Assembly (NCBI GenBank): GCA_964609495.1
Contig: CAZSTA010000099.1
Span: 6,777 to 12,940, forward strand
Source of the DNA: CAZSTA01 sp964609495 [NCBI: uncultured bacterium]
GTDB lineage: Bacteria; CAZSTA01
Length of the DNA: 6,164 nucleotides
Direction: 5' to 3'
The notes under the pieces were generated by a model. It saw only the letters and a list, made by a program, of their open reading frames with translations. It was not told where the DNA came from and did not search any database. The position numbers were made by a program, and so were the translations under genes. Position 1 is the first letter of the stretch. Every line of letters begins with the position of its first letter. Shown one piece after another: positions 1 through 5,644 of the stretch.

Positions 1-952
1 TCCCCACGGGTTTATGGACGCACATCCGCAACGTTTCCATATCATATACCCAACCACGTCGCCAGTGATCGGGCCAATCCCCAGTTAGTCCAGCCGCGGT
101 ATTCCAGAAGCGATTATCATCAGCTAATCTGATCAGGTGAAGCTTGGTGAAGTTATCGAGAGTTTTATCAGTCTCTTCAAGAGCTTCCTCCTCGGTGTAT
201 CCTCTGCCCAGGGCAAATATCTGCTGGATGATATCTCCAGCACTTATATCCAATTCATACGTAACCATTCCAAAGAAGGGATATTCATCAGTCCGTCCCA
301 CTCCTGAAAAGGAGAAAAACCCCTTCTCGCCTATCTTGGCATATCCTTTGTCGAGCCATTCTCTGATCTTATCCTCGGAGATATCCATACCATAGGAGGA
401 CATCCTGCCACTGCTCTTCAGCGCAAAGGCGACTCCCTCAGAATATCCTTTGGTGATAAGAGCTTCTTTATCTTTATCGTATCTTCCCGTCAGTCCTTGT
501 TCCCATAGACCGCTGAGTTTATTGTATTTTGAGTAACAGTGAATGGCAGAGAGAATAGCCTTAACTCTCTTAGTCCCCAGATTTTTAAGCTCTACCCAAC
601 AGGCGAGCGCATTTTCAAAAGCTAAGAAGAACTTATAGCTTACCTCAATATCTCGATAGGTGAAATCATAGCTCACTATGTTCTTGCTATGGTAACGAGA
701 GACAAGATGAACATCCGCATAAGAAAAATCACTAGGCTCGTAAAAGCGGTTTCTACCCACCTTTATCGCCATATTGAGATAGGAGGAGTAGAAGTGAATC
801 CAGCCGTAAGAACTAGGTAGGCCGGGATATAACCAGCCGAATCCACAGGAGGGGCGACTGCGGATCAATCCACTGCGATTTAGTTTCCAGCAATGATAGG
901 GATTACCTATGTAGCCGTGAGGAGTGTAGTCATCAAGTGGGAAATCTGCCAT
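1..952 (-). CDS. Glycosidase-like protein (beta-sandwich plus start of a probable helical-barrel catalytic domain), C-terminus cut by window edge
   Basis: An open frame of 317 codons starts at ATG 952-950 and leaves the window at position 1 without a stop. The start is fixed by AAGGAGG 8-9 nt upstream. Residues 1 to about 245 (MADFPLDDYTPHGY...) are rich in aromatic residues and beta-prone, with many W, Y, G and F (for example CGFGWLYPGLPSSYGWIHFY at 36-55), as in the N-terminal sandwich of large sugar-acting enzymes. A helical stretch follows at about 252-277, and then a W/D/R-rich block at 291-306 (GDWPDHWRRGWVYDME). This layout suggests the entry to an (alpha/alpha)6-barrel glycosidase, but no catalytic acid can be assigned because the rest is missing. 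There is no signal peptide, so it is probably cytoplasmic. It is the third gene of the sulfatase-fold/URO-D unit, which supports a role in saccharide breakdown. I do not recognise the exact family; this call rests on sequence texture and context. Confidence 0.6.
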   Translation of the reverse strand, partial: MADFPLDDYTPHGYIGNPYHCWKLNRSGLIRSRPSCGFGWLYPGLPSSYGWIHFYSSYLNMAIKVGRNRFYEPSDFSYADVHLVSRYHSKNIVSYDFTYRDIEVSYKFFLAFENALACWVELKNLGTKRVKAILSAIHCYSKYNKLSGLWEQGLTGRYDKDKEALITKGYSEGVAFALKSSGRMSSYGMDISEDKIREWLDKGYAKIGEKGFFSFSGVGRTDEYPFFGMVTYELDISAGDIIQQIFALGRGYTEEEALEETDKTLDNFTKLHLIRLADDNRFWNTAAGLTGDWPDHWRRGWVYDMETLRMCVHKPVG

Positions 953-960
953 TATTTATA

Positions 961-968
961 ACCTCCTT
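961..968 (-). promoter_or_regulatory. Strong ribosome binding site of the glycosidase-like gene
   Basis: The minus strand reads AAGGAGGT, then 8 nt (TATAAATA), then ATG at 952. This near-perfect anti-Shine-Dalgarno match sets the start codon. It suggests independent, efficient initiation despite the 86-bp gap after the URO-D gene. Confidence 0.85.
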
Positions 969-1038
969 GCCCTATAATTACGTCTATATAATTGTTGGTC
1001 GAATTAGATCCTTTGATTTAGTTACTTAGATGACTCAG

Positions 1039-2085
1039 CTATTCTCTTCGACCATATTTATGACAAGCAGTGATATAAGTCTCTAAATTTTGTAGAGGGA
1101 TATCATGCGTTATCCCTCCAGTGGCGTTGAAGAAGAATCCTGGACAGTGTCCGGCAATATCAACACATCTTTTTACCTCTGCTATTACCTCTTCCTCTGT
1201 TCCTATAGTCAATACTCTCGTGGAGATATTACCGATGATCACCTTGCTATCCCCGTAATTATCGGCTATGTATTTGAGATCTACTGTGGGTTCTAGTATG
1301 AAGCCATCAACTCCGGCTTCCGCTAGATCGTCAACAAGAGGGGTGAAGTTCCCATCGGAGCAGAATAGCACTTTTATCCCTTTATCTTTGAGAGGTCTCC
1401 AGATCTTGGGATACCAGGGAAAGATATACTCCCTCAACCAATCTGGATTAAATAATGGTCCTTTACTCATAGCTAGATCATCATGGCTTATAAATACCCT
1501 CATATCATCATCGACTTGAGCCCAAGCTGTGATATCCCTTATGGATACCTCGGCAAAGCCTTCTAGCACCTTCGCGAATCTCTTCGGATCGCTAGCGGCC
1601 GCCAAAGCGAAAAGCTCTAAGCCAAAGATCATTATCGGCCACATAAATAGGGTGGTGTAATATCCTCCAGGGACTAACACATAGTTCCCATAGGCTTCCT
1701 TAACTCGACCATAGTCCTCAGCGAACAACTGTTTCACTCGAGCGAAGCTCATCTTCTTCTGTTCCTTCAGGGGATCATAGCTTAATACTTCCTCTACTGT
1801 TTTGAAAGGAAAGCTCATTCGCCAGGTGCTCCCTTGCCATCCCCACTCCGTCTTTTCGTAGTGACTGACTTCCTTCTCCGTCTCAGGGATGATTCCTCCA
1901 TAGGTATACCATATAAGGTCGAGATCTATTTTGCGATAGGTCTCAGCTAAAGCCTTCTCCGGGGCTTCATAGGGATCTACCCCTGAGATCTTCTTGACAT
2001 ATTCGGTATGGAATATATACTCGATCTGAGGAACGCGATCTGTCCTCTCCAGATTGATAGCCTTTAGGGCTCTCTCTTTGCTCAT
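1039..2085 (-). CDS. Uroporphyrinogen decarboxylase-superfamily protein (URO-D/methyltransferase fold), not HemE
   Basis: This 348-residue protein has the usual length and layout of the URO-D (PF01208-type) superfamily, which includes HemE and the corrinoid:coenzyme M methyltransferases MtaA, MtbA and CmuA. It begins MSKERALKAINLERTDRVP, the typical opening of the non-HemE branch. A family-like HDDLAMSKGPLFNPDWLREY lies at 201-220. The strand-loop FCSDGNFTPLVDDL at 241-254 precedes EAGVDGF at 256-262, and NATGGI (320-325) precedes DIPLQNLETY near the end. The Arg-containing RQAGRY motif of HemE is absent. At the methyltransferase zinc site (H-x-C near the 241 loop, Cys near 322) I see C242, S243, D244 and a Gly-Gly, so zinc binding would have to use other ligands. 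It lies 22 bp after the sulfatase-fold gene and is almost certainly cotranscribed with it. GAGGG sits 4 nt before the ATG. Methyl transfer (for example demethylation) or a lyase-like reaction are guesses; no corrinoid-protein gene is in view. Confidence 0.85.
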   Translation of the reverse strand: MSKERALKAINLERTDRVPQIEYIFHTEYVKKISGVDPYEAPEKALAETYRKIDLDLIWYTYGGIIPETEKEVSHYEKTEWGWQGSTWRMSFPFKTVEEVLSYDPLKEQKKMSFARVKQLFAEDYGRVKEAYGNYVLVPGGYYTTLFMWPIMIFGLELFALAAASDPKRFAKVLEGFAEVSIRDITAWAQVDDDMRVFISHDDLAMSKGPLFNPDWLREYIFPWYPKIWRPLKDKGIKVLFCSDGNFTPLVDDLAEAGVDGFILEPTVDLKYIADNYGDSKVIIGNISTRVLTIGTEEEVIAEVKRCVDIAGHCPGFFFNATGGITHDIPLQNLETYITACHKYGRRE

Positions 2086-2107
2086 TATTCCCTCACGTTC
2101 GATTAAA

Positions 2108-3427
2108 TTAACCTTTAGCTTCTCTAAGCTCTCTTAATCTCTCCTCCATAATTTTCACTATATTCGGATGATCACCTATAACATTATCTTGTTCAGTTGG
2201 ATCCTCTACTAAGTTAAAGAGTTTAGAATCCTCTGCTTGGGGCATCTTGATATAACTCCATTCAGTATCTCTAACACAGATGAATTTATTGTTCCCGCAT
2301 ATTATATGATCGAGTCCGTCCTTTTGTTCTCCAGTAACTAGAGGCCACAAGTCCTGACCATCCATTTCCTCTGCCCCTTCGATACCGAGGATATTGAGCA
2401 TAGTTGGAGTTATATGATGGTTATATACCAGGGGCTTTATCCTCTTCCCCGCATAGTCTCCGTCTGGATGCTTAACGAGTAGAGCTATCCTAAGCAAGGG
2501 TGAGTGAAGGGCGCTTGGGACCTTCTTGATTATCTTATTCTCGCCTAAAGGGTGTCCGTGATCGGAGATGAATACCAATAAGGTATTATCCCATAGATCT
2601 AAATCCTTCACCTTCTCGATGAACTTGCCAAGCCATCTATCGAGCATCGTTACCTCACCGGCATAAAGAGCTCTGATATATCTAAGCTCATCCTCACTCA
2701 GGTATCCGATATCCCCTCCCATTGGGAAGATGATCTCTTTACCTTTATAACCAGGATAGTATTTATCAACATAATAAGCAGGAGGATCCCAAGGCTCGTG
2801 AGGATCAAAGGAATCTAACCAGAGGAATATTTTATCTTGCTTGTAATTATCCTCCAGCCATTTCATACCTGCTCCGAAGACGCTGGGGGCGAAATAATCA
2901 TCTTCGCTTTCTCTATCGGCTACATTCTTCAGATACTGAATTAATCCTCTAATCGTTCCTTTGTCCATTTCAGGCTTGAGGTAATGATCTAGGTCAATAT
3001 TCTCAAGGGGTTTGGTTTTGTAGGGATCGGCTTCTTGTCCTCTTATCCATTGCCAAGAAGAGAAGCCTCGATGAAAATTCATCCGAGGCTTGAACATATG
3101 ATAGGTATCGGTTATTAAAGCGGAGATATATCCTTCCTCGGTGAGTCTTTCGGCTATTGTGACATCTTCTTCATACAAAGGTTGCCAACCGGGTAATTTG
3201 ACTCCTTCTCCCTTCCAGGGATGCCAATCCTTAAAGGGAAAGGTGCGATTACCGGTCATAAGAGCCCTTCGGACTGGTATGGTAGGCAATGCCTCTGGGT
3301 AGACTCCTTCGAAGAGAACGCTCTCCTTAGCGAGCGCATCTATGTTAGGAGTTTCTATCCAATCGTTCCCGTAGCATCCTATATGATCAACTCTTAAGCT
3401 ATCGGCCATAATTAATATGAGGTTCAT
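2108..3427 (-). CDS. Sulfatase-fold hydrolase of the alkaline phosphatase superfamily with Thr at the nucleophile position
   Basis: The 439 residues match a cytoplasmic arylsulfatase/phosphonate-monoester-hydrolase-like protein; no signal peptide is seen. The start MNLILIMADSLRVDHIGCYG carries metal ligand D9, but S10 stands where many sulfatases have a second Asp. TPNIDALAKE follows at 26-35. The active-site motif is T49-I-P-V-R53 followed by RALMTG, with Thr in place of the Cys or Ser of C/S-x-P-x-R. DSFDPHEPW (205-213), ISDHGHPLGE (287-296, ligands D289 and H290) and H308 complete the family pattern. The C-terminal part (HITPTMLNILGIE, then KLFNLVEDPTEQDN) is typical of sulfatases. Thr cannot be converted to formylglycine; Thr nucleophiles occur in phosphodiesterase/phosphotransferase members of this superfamily, so a phosphoester or other ester substrate is possible. 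It is the first gene of the three-gene unit, with AGGGGG 7 nt before ATG and a good promoter upstream. Confidence 0.9.
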   Translation of the reverse strand: MNLILIMADSLRVDHIGCYGNDWIETPNIDALAKESVLFEGVYPEALPTIPVRRALMTGNRTFPFKDWHPWKGEGVKLPGWQPLYEEDVTIAERLTEEGYISALITDTYHMFKPRMNFHRGFSSWQWIRGQEADPYKTKPLENIDLDHYLKPEMDKGTIRGLIQYLKNVADRESEDDYFAPSVFGAGMKWLEDNYKQDKIFLWLDSFDPHEPWDPPAYYVDKYYPGYKGKEIIFPMGGDIGYLSEDELRYIRALYAGEVTMLDRWLGKFIEKVKDLDLWDNTLLVFISDHGHPLGENKIIKKVPSALHSPLLRIALLVKHPDGDYAGKRIKPLVYNHHITPTMLNILGIEGAEEMDGQDLWPLVTGEQKDGLDHIICGNNKFICVRDTEWSYIKMPQAEDSKLFNLVEDPTEQDNVIGDHPNIVKIMEERLRELREAKG

Positions 3428-3433
3428 AAATAT

Positions 3434-3440
3434 GCCCCCT
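3434..3440 (-). promoter_or_regulatory. Ribosome binding site of the sulfatase-fold gene
   Basis: The minus strand reads AGGGGGC, then about 6 nt (ATATTT), then ATG at 3427. It is a moderate match that supports the start just before the first beta strand. Confidence 0.55.
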
Positions 3441-3465
3441 AGGTTTTAATGAAAGTCTGTGTTCA

Positions 3466-3494
3466 ATTATATCATACTTTAACTACTTCTTCAA
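3466..3494 (-). promoter_or_regulatory. Sigma70-type promoter driving the sulfatase-fold/URO-D/glycosidase-like unit
   Basis: On the minus strand, TTGAAG (3494-3489) and a perfect TATAAT (3471-3466) are separated by exactly 17 nt. Transcription would begin near 3459, leaving a leader of about 30 nt before the ATG at 3427. The site lies downstream of the transporter terminator, as expected for an independent unit. No clear operator dyad overlaps it. Confidence 0.75.
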
Positions 3495-3535
3495 TAAAAA
3501 AAGCAAGTTTTAGGGTATGGATAGTCTTAGAGTAT

Positions 3536-3569
3536 AAAAACTCCCCTAATTTGAAGAAGAGGGAAGTTT
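3536..3569 (-). terminator. Intrinsic terminator after the MFS transporter gene
   Basis: On the minus strand AAACTTCCCT (3569-3560) pairs with AGGGGAGTTT (3547-3538) around a 12-nt loop. This gives a 10-bp stem with one G-T wobble, ending in a run of five T (3540-3536). It lies about 50 bp past the transporter stop and upstream of the next promoter, separating two transcription units. The reverse orientation also has an A/T-flanked stem, but no convergent gene needs it. Confidence 0.75.
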
Positions 3570-3618
3570 GAATTACAGATGATGAAAATTGGTTATGATA
3601 GATAGAAAGAAGCTCAGG

Positions 3619-4791
3619 CTATTTCTTCAATATGAGCGAAAGTATTATTGATACTACTGTCAGTATGATACCCATCATAAGCAATGCTGTTGTTAAAGAA
3701 TATATATCTACAAAATGTCCTATTAGTGGAGAAAGAGTCATAAATAATAAGCTATTGAGCATATTCTTAATTGATAAAACTGTTGCTCTCTTTGAAGAAG
3801 GTATTCTTGTATTTATATAATCTTCAAGTAATGGTGAAAAGTATCCGCTTGCTATTGATTGGATAAATATAAATAAAAATCCTAAAATCAATACAAATTG
3901 GGATTCTAGAATAAAGGACAATGCTAAAAGTAACGGAATTAACAGGAGAGAATTCTTCATCCCAATTTTCTCCTCAATTTTATGCGCTTGTTTTGAGACA
4001 AATCCGCCTACTAAATTAAGTGCTGCATAGATAAATCCAAAATAGAAAAGAGGCATAGCTATTAATTTGAGATATGGTTGCCATAGCCAAAACCCAATAT
4101 GAAAAAATAGCCAAATTATCGCGGCATAGAGAACAAAATAACTTGCATTTCCTATAAATGCTTGCCTGAAGCTTCTTCCTAAATGCAGGAGATATGATTC
4201 TTTTTCTTCTGACTCCTTGAAGAAAGGAGGTTCTTTTAATGTAAGTTGTACAACGAATGCGAACAATCCAGCAACAAAGTATGCCCACCATGCATAAGCC
4301 ATACTTAATTGAGAAATTAAACCCCCAAGAATACCAGCAAGAGCCATAGATAAGGAAGCATACCATTTCATTTTGCCGATTATTTTCTTAAACTCTTGTT
4401 CTCTTTTCAATCCTTTCAAGGTATCATATAAAATTGCTACATCTGTCCCAGAGACAAAGGAAGAAGAAATTCCACCTATAGATATTGCTATCAAGACTAT
4501 GATAAATGAATTGGAGAATATAATTATAGGTATAACGGGAATCCCAACTATTGATGCTATAACTAAGCTCCATTTACGACTTATTTTATCACTAAATACT
4601 CCAGTGGGAATCTCCATTAACAAAGCAACGAGCGCATAGGCCGATTCAATTAAGAAAAATTGTTTCATGGTAAACCCTTTTGAAAGTAAGAATAAAGTGT
4701 ATATAACTAAATGAAACTGAGCATTTGAGAAGAAATTCATTAGATAAAGTTTTTGGATATTCTTCTCTAAAGATTTGTTTTCCATTCTCAT
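3619..4791 (-). CDS. Major facilitator superfamily transporter (12-TM type)
   Basis: This 390-residue, very hydrophobic inner-membrane protein fits a 12-helix MFS permease. Helices fall at about 14-36, 43-63, 75-93, 95-113, 142-160, 164-185, 212-232, 245-264, 278-296, 298-318, 340-362 and 366-388. Motif A is seen between helices 2 and 3 as G64-VFS-D68-KIS-R72-K73. SGTDVAILYDTL (114-125) follows helix 4. A charged central loop lies at about 186-207, and RIPSSKRATVLS (329-340) precedes helix 11. The substrate cannot be read; drug- or metabolite-efflux relatives share these motifs. The start is uncertain: ATG 4791 and ATG 4785 both lack a recognisable Shine-Dalgarno sequence. Two 60-base samples (from 3661 and 4021) contain 19 and 20 G+C, against 26 and 32 in samples of the URO-D gene (from 1381 and 1561), which suggests separate origin. 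It lies 53 bp after the phosphoribosyltransferase gene and may be read through from it. Confidence 0.88.
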   Translation of the reverse strand: MRMENKSLEKNIQKLYLMNFFSNAQFHLVIYTLFLLSKGFTMKQFFLIESAYALVALLMEIPTGVFSDKISRKWSLVIASIVGIPVIPIIIFSNSFIIVLIAISIGGISSSFVSGTDVAILYDTLKGLKREQEFKKIIGKMKWYASLSMALAGILGGLISQLSMAYAWWAYFVAGLFAFVVQLTLKEPPFFKESEEKESYLLHLGRSFRQAFIGNASYFVLYAAIIWLFFHIGFWLWQPYLKLIAMPLFYFGFIYAALNLVGGFVSKQAHKIEEKIGMKNSLLLIPLLLALSFILESQFVLILGFLFIFIQSIASGYFSPLLEDYINTRIPSSKRATVLSIKNMLNSLLFMTLSPLIGHFVDIYSLTTALLMMGIILTVVSIILSLILKK

Positions 4792-4822
4792 TTTTAAGCT
4801 AAATGTAAGGATCTGAAAGTAG

Positions 4823-4850
4823 AAAAACCTCTTTATAAGCGAACTTAAAG
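4823..4850 (-). terminator. Possible weak terminator or stem-loop with UUCG loop at the end of the phosphoribosyltransferase gene
   Basis: On the minus strand CTTTAAG (4850-4844), TTCG and CTTATAAAG (4839-4831) can fold into a 7-bp stem with a 2-nt AT bulge and a G(UUCG)C tetraloop. Three bases later comes TTTTT (4827-4823). The stem overlaps the TAA stop. It is A/U-rich and may terminate only partly, lowering rather than abolishing read-through into the transporter. Confidence 0.3.
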
Positions 4851-5507
4851 ATATTTATCTCCAACCCTAAACTCTCTTAAACAATCCTTCACTTCTTGAT
4901 CCGTAAGATCATACCAATTTTGGTAGGAGGAAGCGACCGCAAAAGGAAGATTCTCTGGATGGACATAGAGCGAAACTAATTGATCGACCTCAGGTCCAAT
5001 TAGCTTTGTCGCAGTCCCTGAAGCGGTAGGAACAGCGACGATAACTTTTTTGGGCTTTTTCTTCTTTACCGATTTGACAGCCACAAACATACTCGAACCA
5101 GTTGCCAAACCATCATCGATCAAGATCACAGCTTTGCCGGAGAAATCCACCCTTTCTCTTCCTCTTAGAAATCCTCTTTTTCGGTCTTCTACTTGCCTTT
5201 TTGCTTTTTGAGTTTGAGCCTCGATAACTTCTTTTGGAAGATCTTCTGAATATGGCCCTAAATATACTGTGCCATCCTCAGCTACTGCTCCAAATCCTGC
5301 CTCTGTTGTCCAGGGGAACTGAATTTTACGGGCAATAATTAAATCAAAAGGTGAATCTAAAATCTTAGCGACCTCTTTTCCCACTGGCACTCCTCCAGCC
5401 GGGATAGCAAGAACTACTATGTTTTCTAATCCCAATTCTTTCAATTTTTGGCCTAATTTTTTTCCTGCCTCGGTTCGATCCTTGTATAAAGTTGGAGGAT
5501 ATAGCAT
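4845..5507 (-). CDS. Type I phosphoribosyltransferase-family protein
   Basis: The protein has 220 residues, the usual length for free-standing phosphoribosyltransferase-domain proteins of unknown substrate (COG1926-like). DRTEAGKKLGQKL (10-22) and VVLAIPAGGVPVGKEVAKIL (31-50) open the fold, followed by FDLIIARKI (54-62) and the EAGFGAV loop (69-75). The PRPP-binding motif is VILIDDGLATGSSM (127-140), with acidic pair D131-D132 and the TGSS phosphate loop. The C-terminal VASSYQNWYDLTDQEV (191-206) is characteristic of this subfamily. The loop usually written PRGG is PAGG here (A37 for Arg), possibly affecting pyrophosphate contact. It is presumably cytoplasmic and could transfer ribose-5-phosphate to or from a base, but the substrate is unknown even for better-studied relatives. 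AGGAGGAG sits 8 nt before the ATG. The MFS gene follows within 53 bp and might export or import a related metabolite; this link is inference only. Confidence 0.9.
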   Translation of the reverse strand: MLYPPTLYKDRTEAGKKLGQKLKELGLENIVVLAIPAGGVPVGKEVAKILDSPFDLIIARKIQFPWTTEAGFGAVAEDGTVYLGPYSEDLPKEVIEAQTQKAKRQVEDRKRGFLRGRERVDFSGKAVILIDDGLATGSSMFVAVKSVKKKKPKKVIVAVPTASGTATKLIGPEVDQLVSLYVHPENLPFAVASSYQNWYDLTDQEVKDCLREFRVGDKYL

Positions 5508-5515
5508 TATATCAT

Positions 5516-5523
5516 CTCCTCCT
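5516..5523 (-). promoter_or_regulatory. Strong ribosome binding site of the phosphoribosyltransferase gene
   Basis: The minus strand reads AGGAGGAG, then 8 nt (ATGATA plus flanking bases), then ATG at 5507. The site overlaps the TAG stop (5524-5522) of a possible small upstream ORF, an arrangement compatible with translational coupling. Confidence 0.8.
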
Positions 5524-5620
5524 ATAGATGTTTCTCAAGCCATTGCTCTAAATCTCTCATAAGATGTAAGGCGGTAGATCGAGATCTACCGCCATCATCT
5601 ATCGTTATTTTAATAAGCAC
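5522..5620 (-). CDS. Possible leader peptide or small ORF before the phosphoribosyltransferase gene (uncertain)
   Basis: From GTG 5620 an open frame gives a 32-residue peptide, VLIKITIDDGGRSRSTALHL followed by MRDLEQWLEKHL, ending at TAG 5524-5522 inside the next gene's Shine-Dalgarno. An inner ATG (5560) would give only the last 12 residues. The same frame is open back to the TAG stop of the TPR gene (41 codons in all). No good Shine-Dalgarno is placed for either start: the nearest, AAAGGAGG, lies within the TPR gene end, too far upstream. The frame crosses the perfect inverted repeat. The peptide looks protein-like, but an open run of this length can arise by chance, so this is a weak call. 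Confidence 0.22.
   Translation of the reverse strand: MLIKITIDDGGRSRSTALHLMRDLEQWLEKHL
5570..5593. repeat. Perfect 11-bp inverted repeat between the TPR and phosphoribosyltransferase genes
   Basis: GGCGGTAGATC and GATCTACCGCC flank a central GA (plus strand). As RNA from the minus strand it folds into a stable 10-bp, GC-capped hairpin with a CUCG loop. The sequence after it on the minus strand (TTACATCTTATG) is a poor U tract, so termination of the TPR transcript is possible but not textbook. It could also be a protein-binding operator or a 5' leader hairpin for the phosphoribosyltransferase mRNA, about 60 bp before that start codon. Confidence 0.8.
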
Positions 5621-5626
5621 TGGCAA
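5598..5626 (-). promoter_or_regulatory. Weak candidate promoter for the phosphoribosyltransferase/MFS unit
   Basis: On the minus strand TTGCCA (5626-5621) is followed 17 nt later by GATAGA (5603-5598). The -35 is fair and the -10 is poor. If used, transcription would start near the edge of the inverted repeat at 5570-5593, which would then act as an operator or 5' hairpin. It is listed because a start between the TPR gene and the next one is plausible and nothing better is seen. Confidence 0.2.
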
Positions 5627-5644
5627 CAATTGATACGTTGCTGT

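Noticed and set aside
144-395. Plus-strand 83-codon open frame opposite the left-edge gene
   Set aside because: It lies entirely within the minus-strand glycosidase-like frame, which has a strong ribosome binding site and coherent protein sequence; the plus frame has neither.
953-1038. A separate promoter for the glycosidase-like gene in the 86-bp gap
   Set aside because: TAATTAT-like -10 candidates are present in AT-rich sequence, but the only -35 at proper spacing (TTCGAC) matches the consensus poorly; read-through from the upstream genes suffices.
1105-1519. Two overlapping plus-strand open frames (63 and 83 codons)
   Set aside because: They are antisense to the well-supported URO-D gene, have low-complexity composition and lack ribosome binding sites.
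1039-2085. Identification of the URO-D protein as HemE of haem synthesis
   Set aside because: The conserved N-terminal Arg motif of HemE is missing, the opening sequence fits the non-HemE branch, and no haem genes are nearby.
4016-4366. Minus-strand 116-codon open frame inside the MFS gene in another frame
   Set aside because: It is a Cys/Ser-rich out-of-frame translation of membrane-protein codons; the MFS frame explains the region fully.
3632-4639. Plus-strand open frames of 62 and 88 codons opposite the MFS gene
   Set aside because: They are antisense shadows without recognisable initiation sites or protein features.
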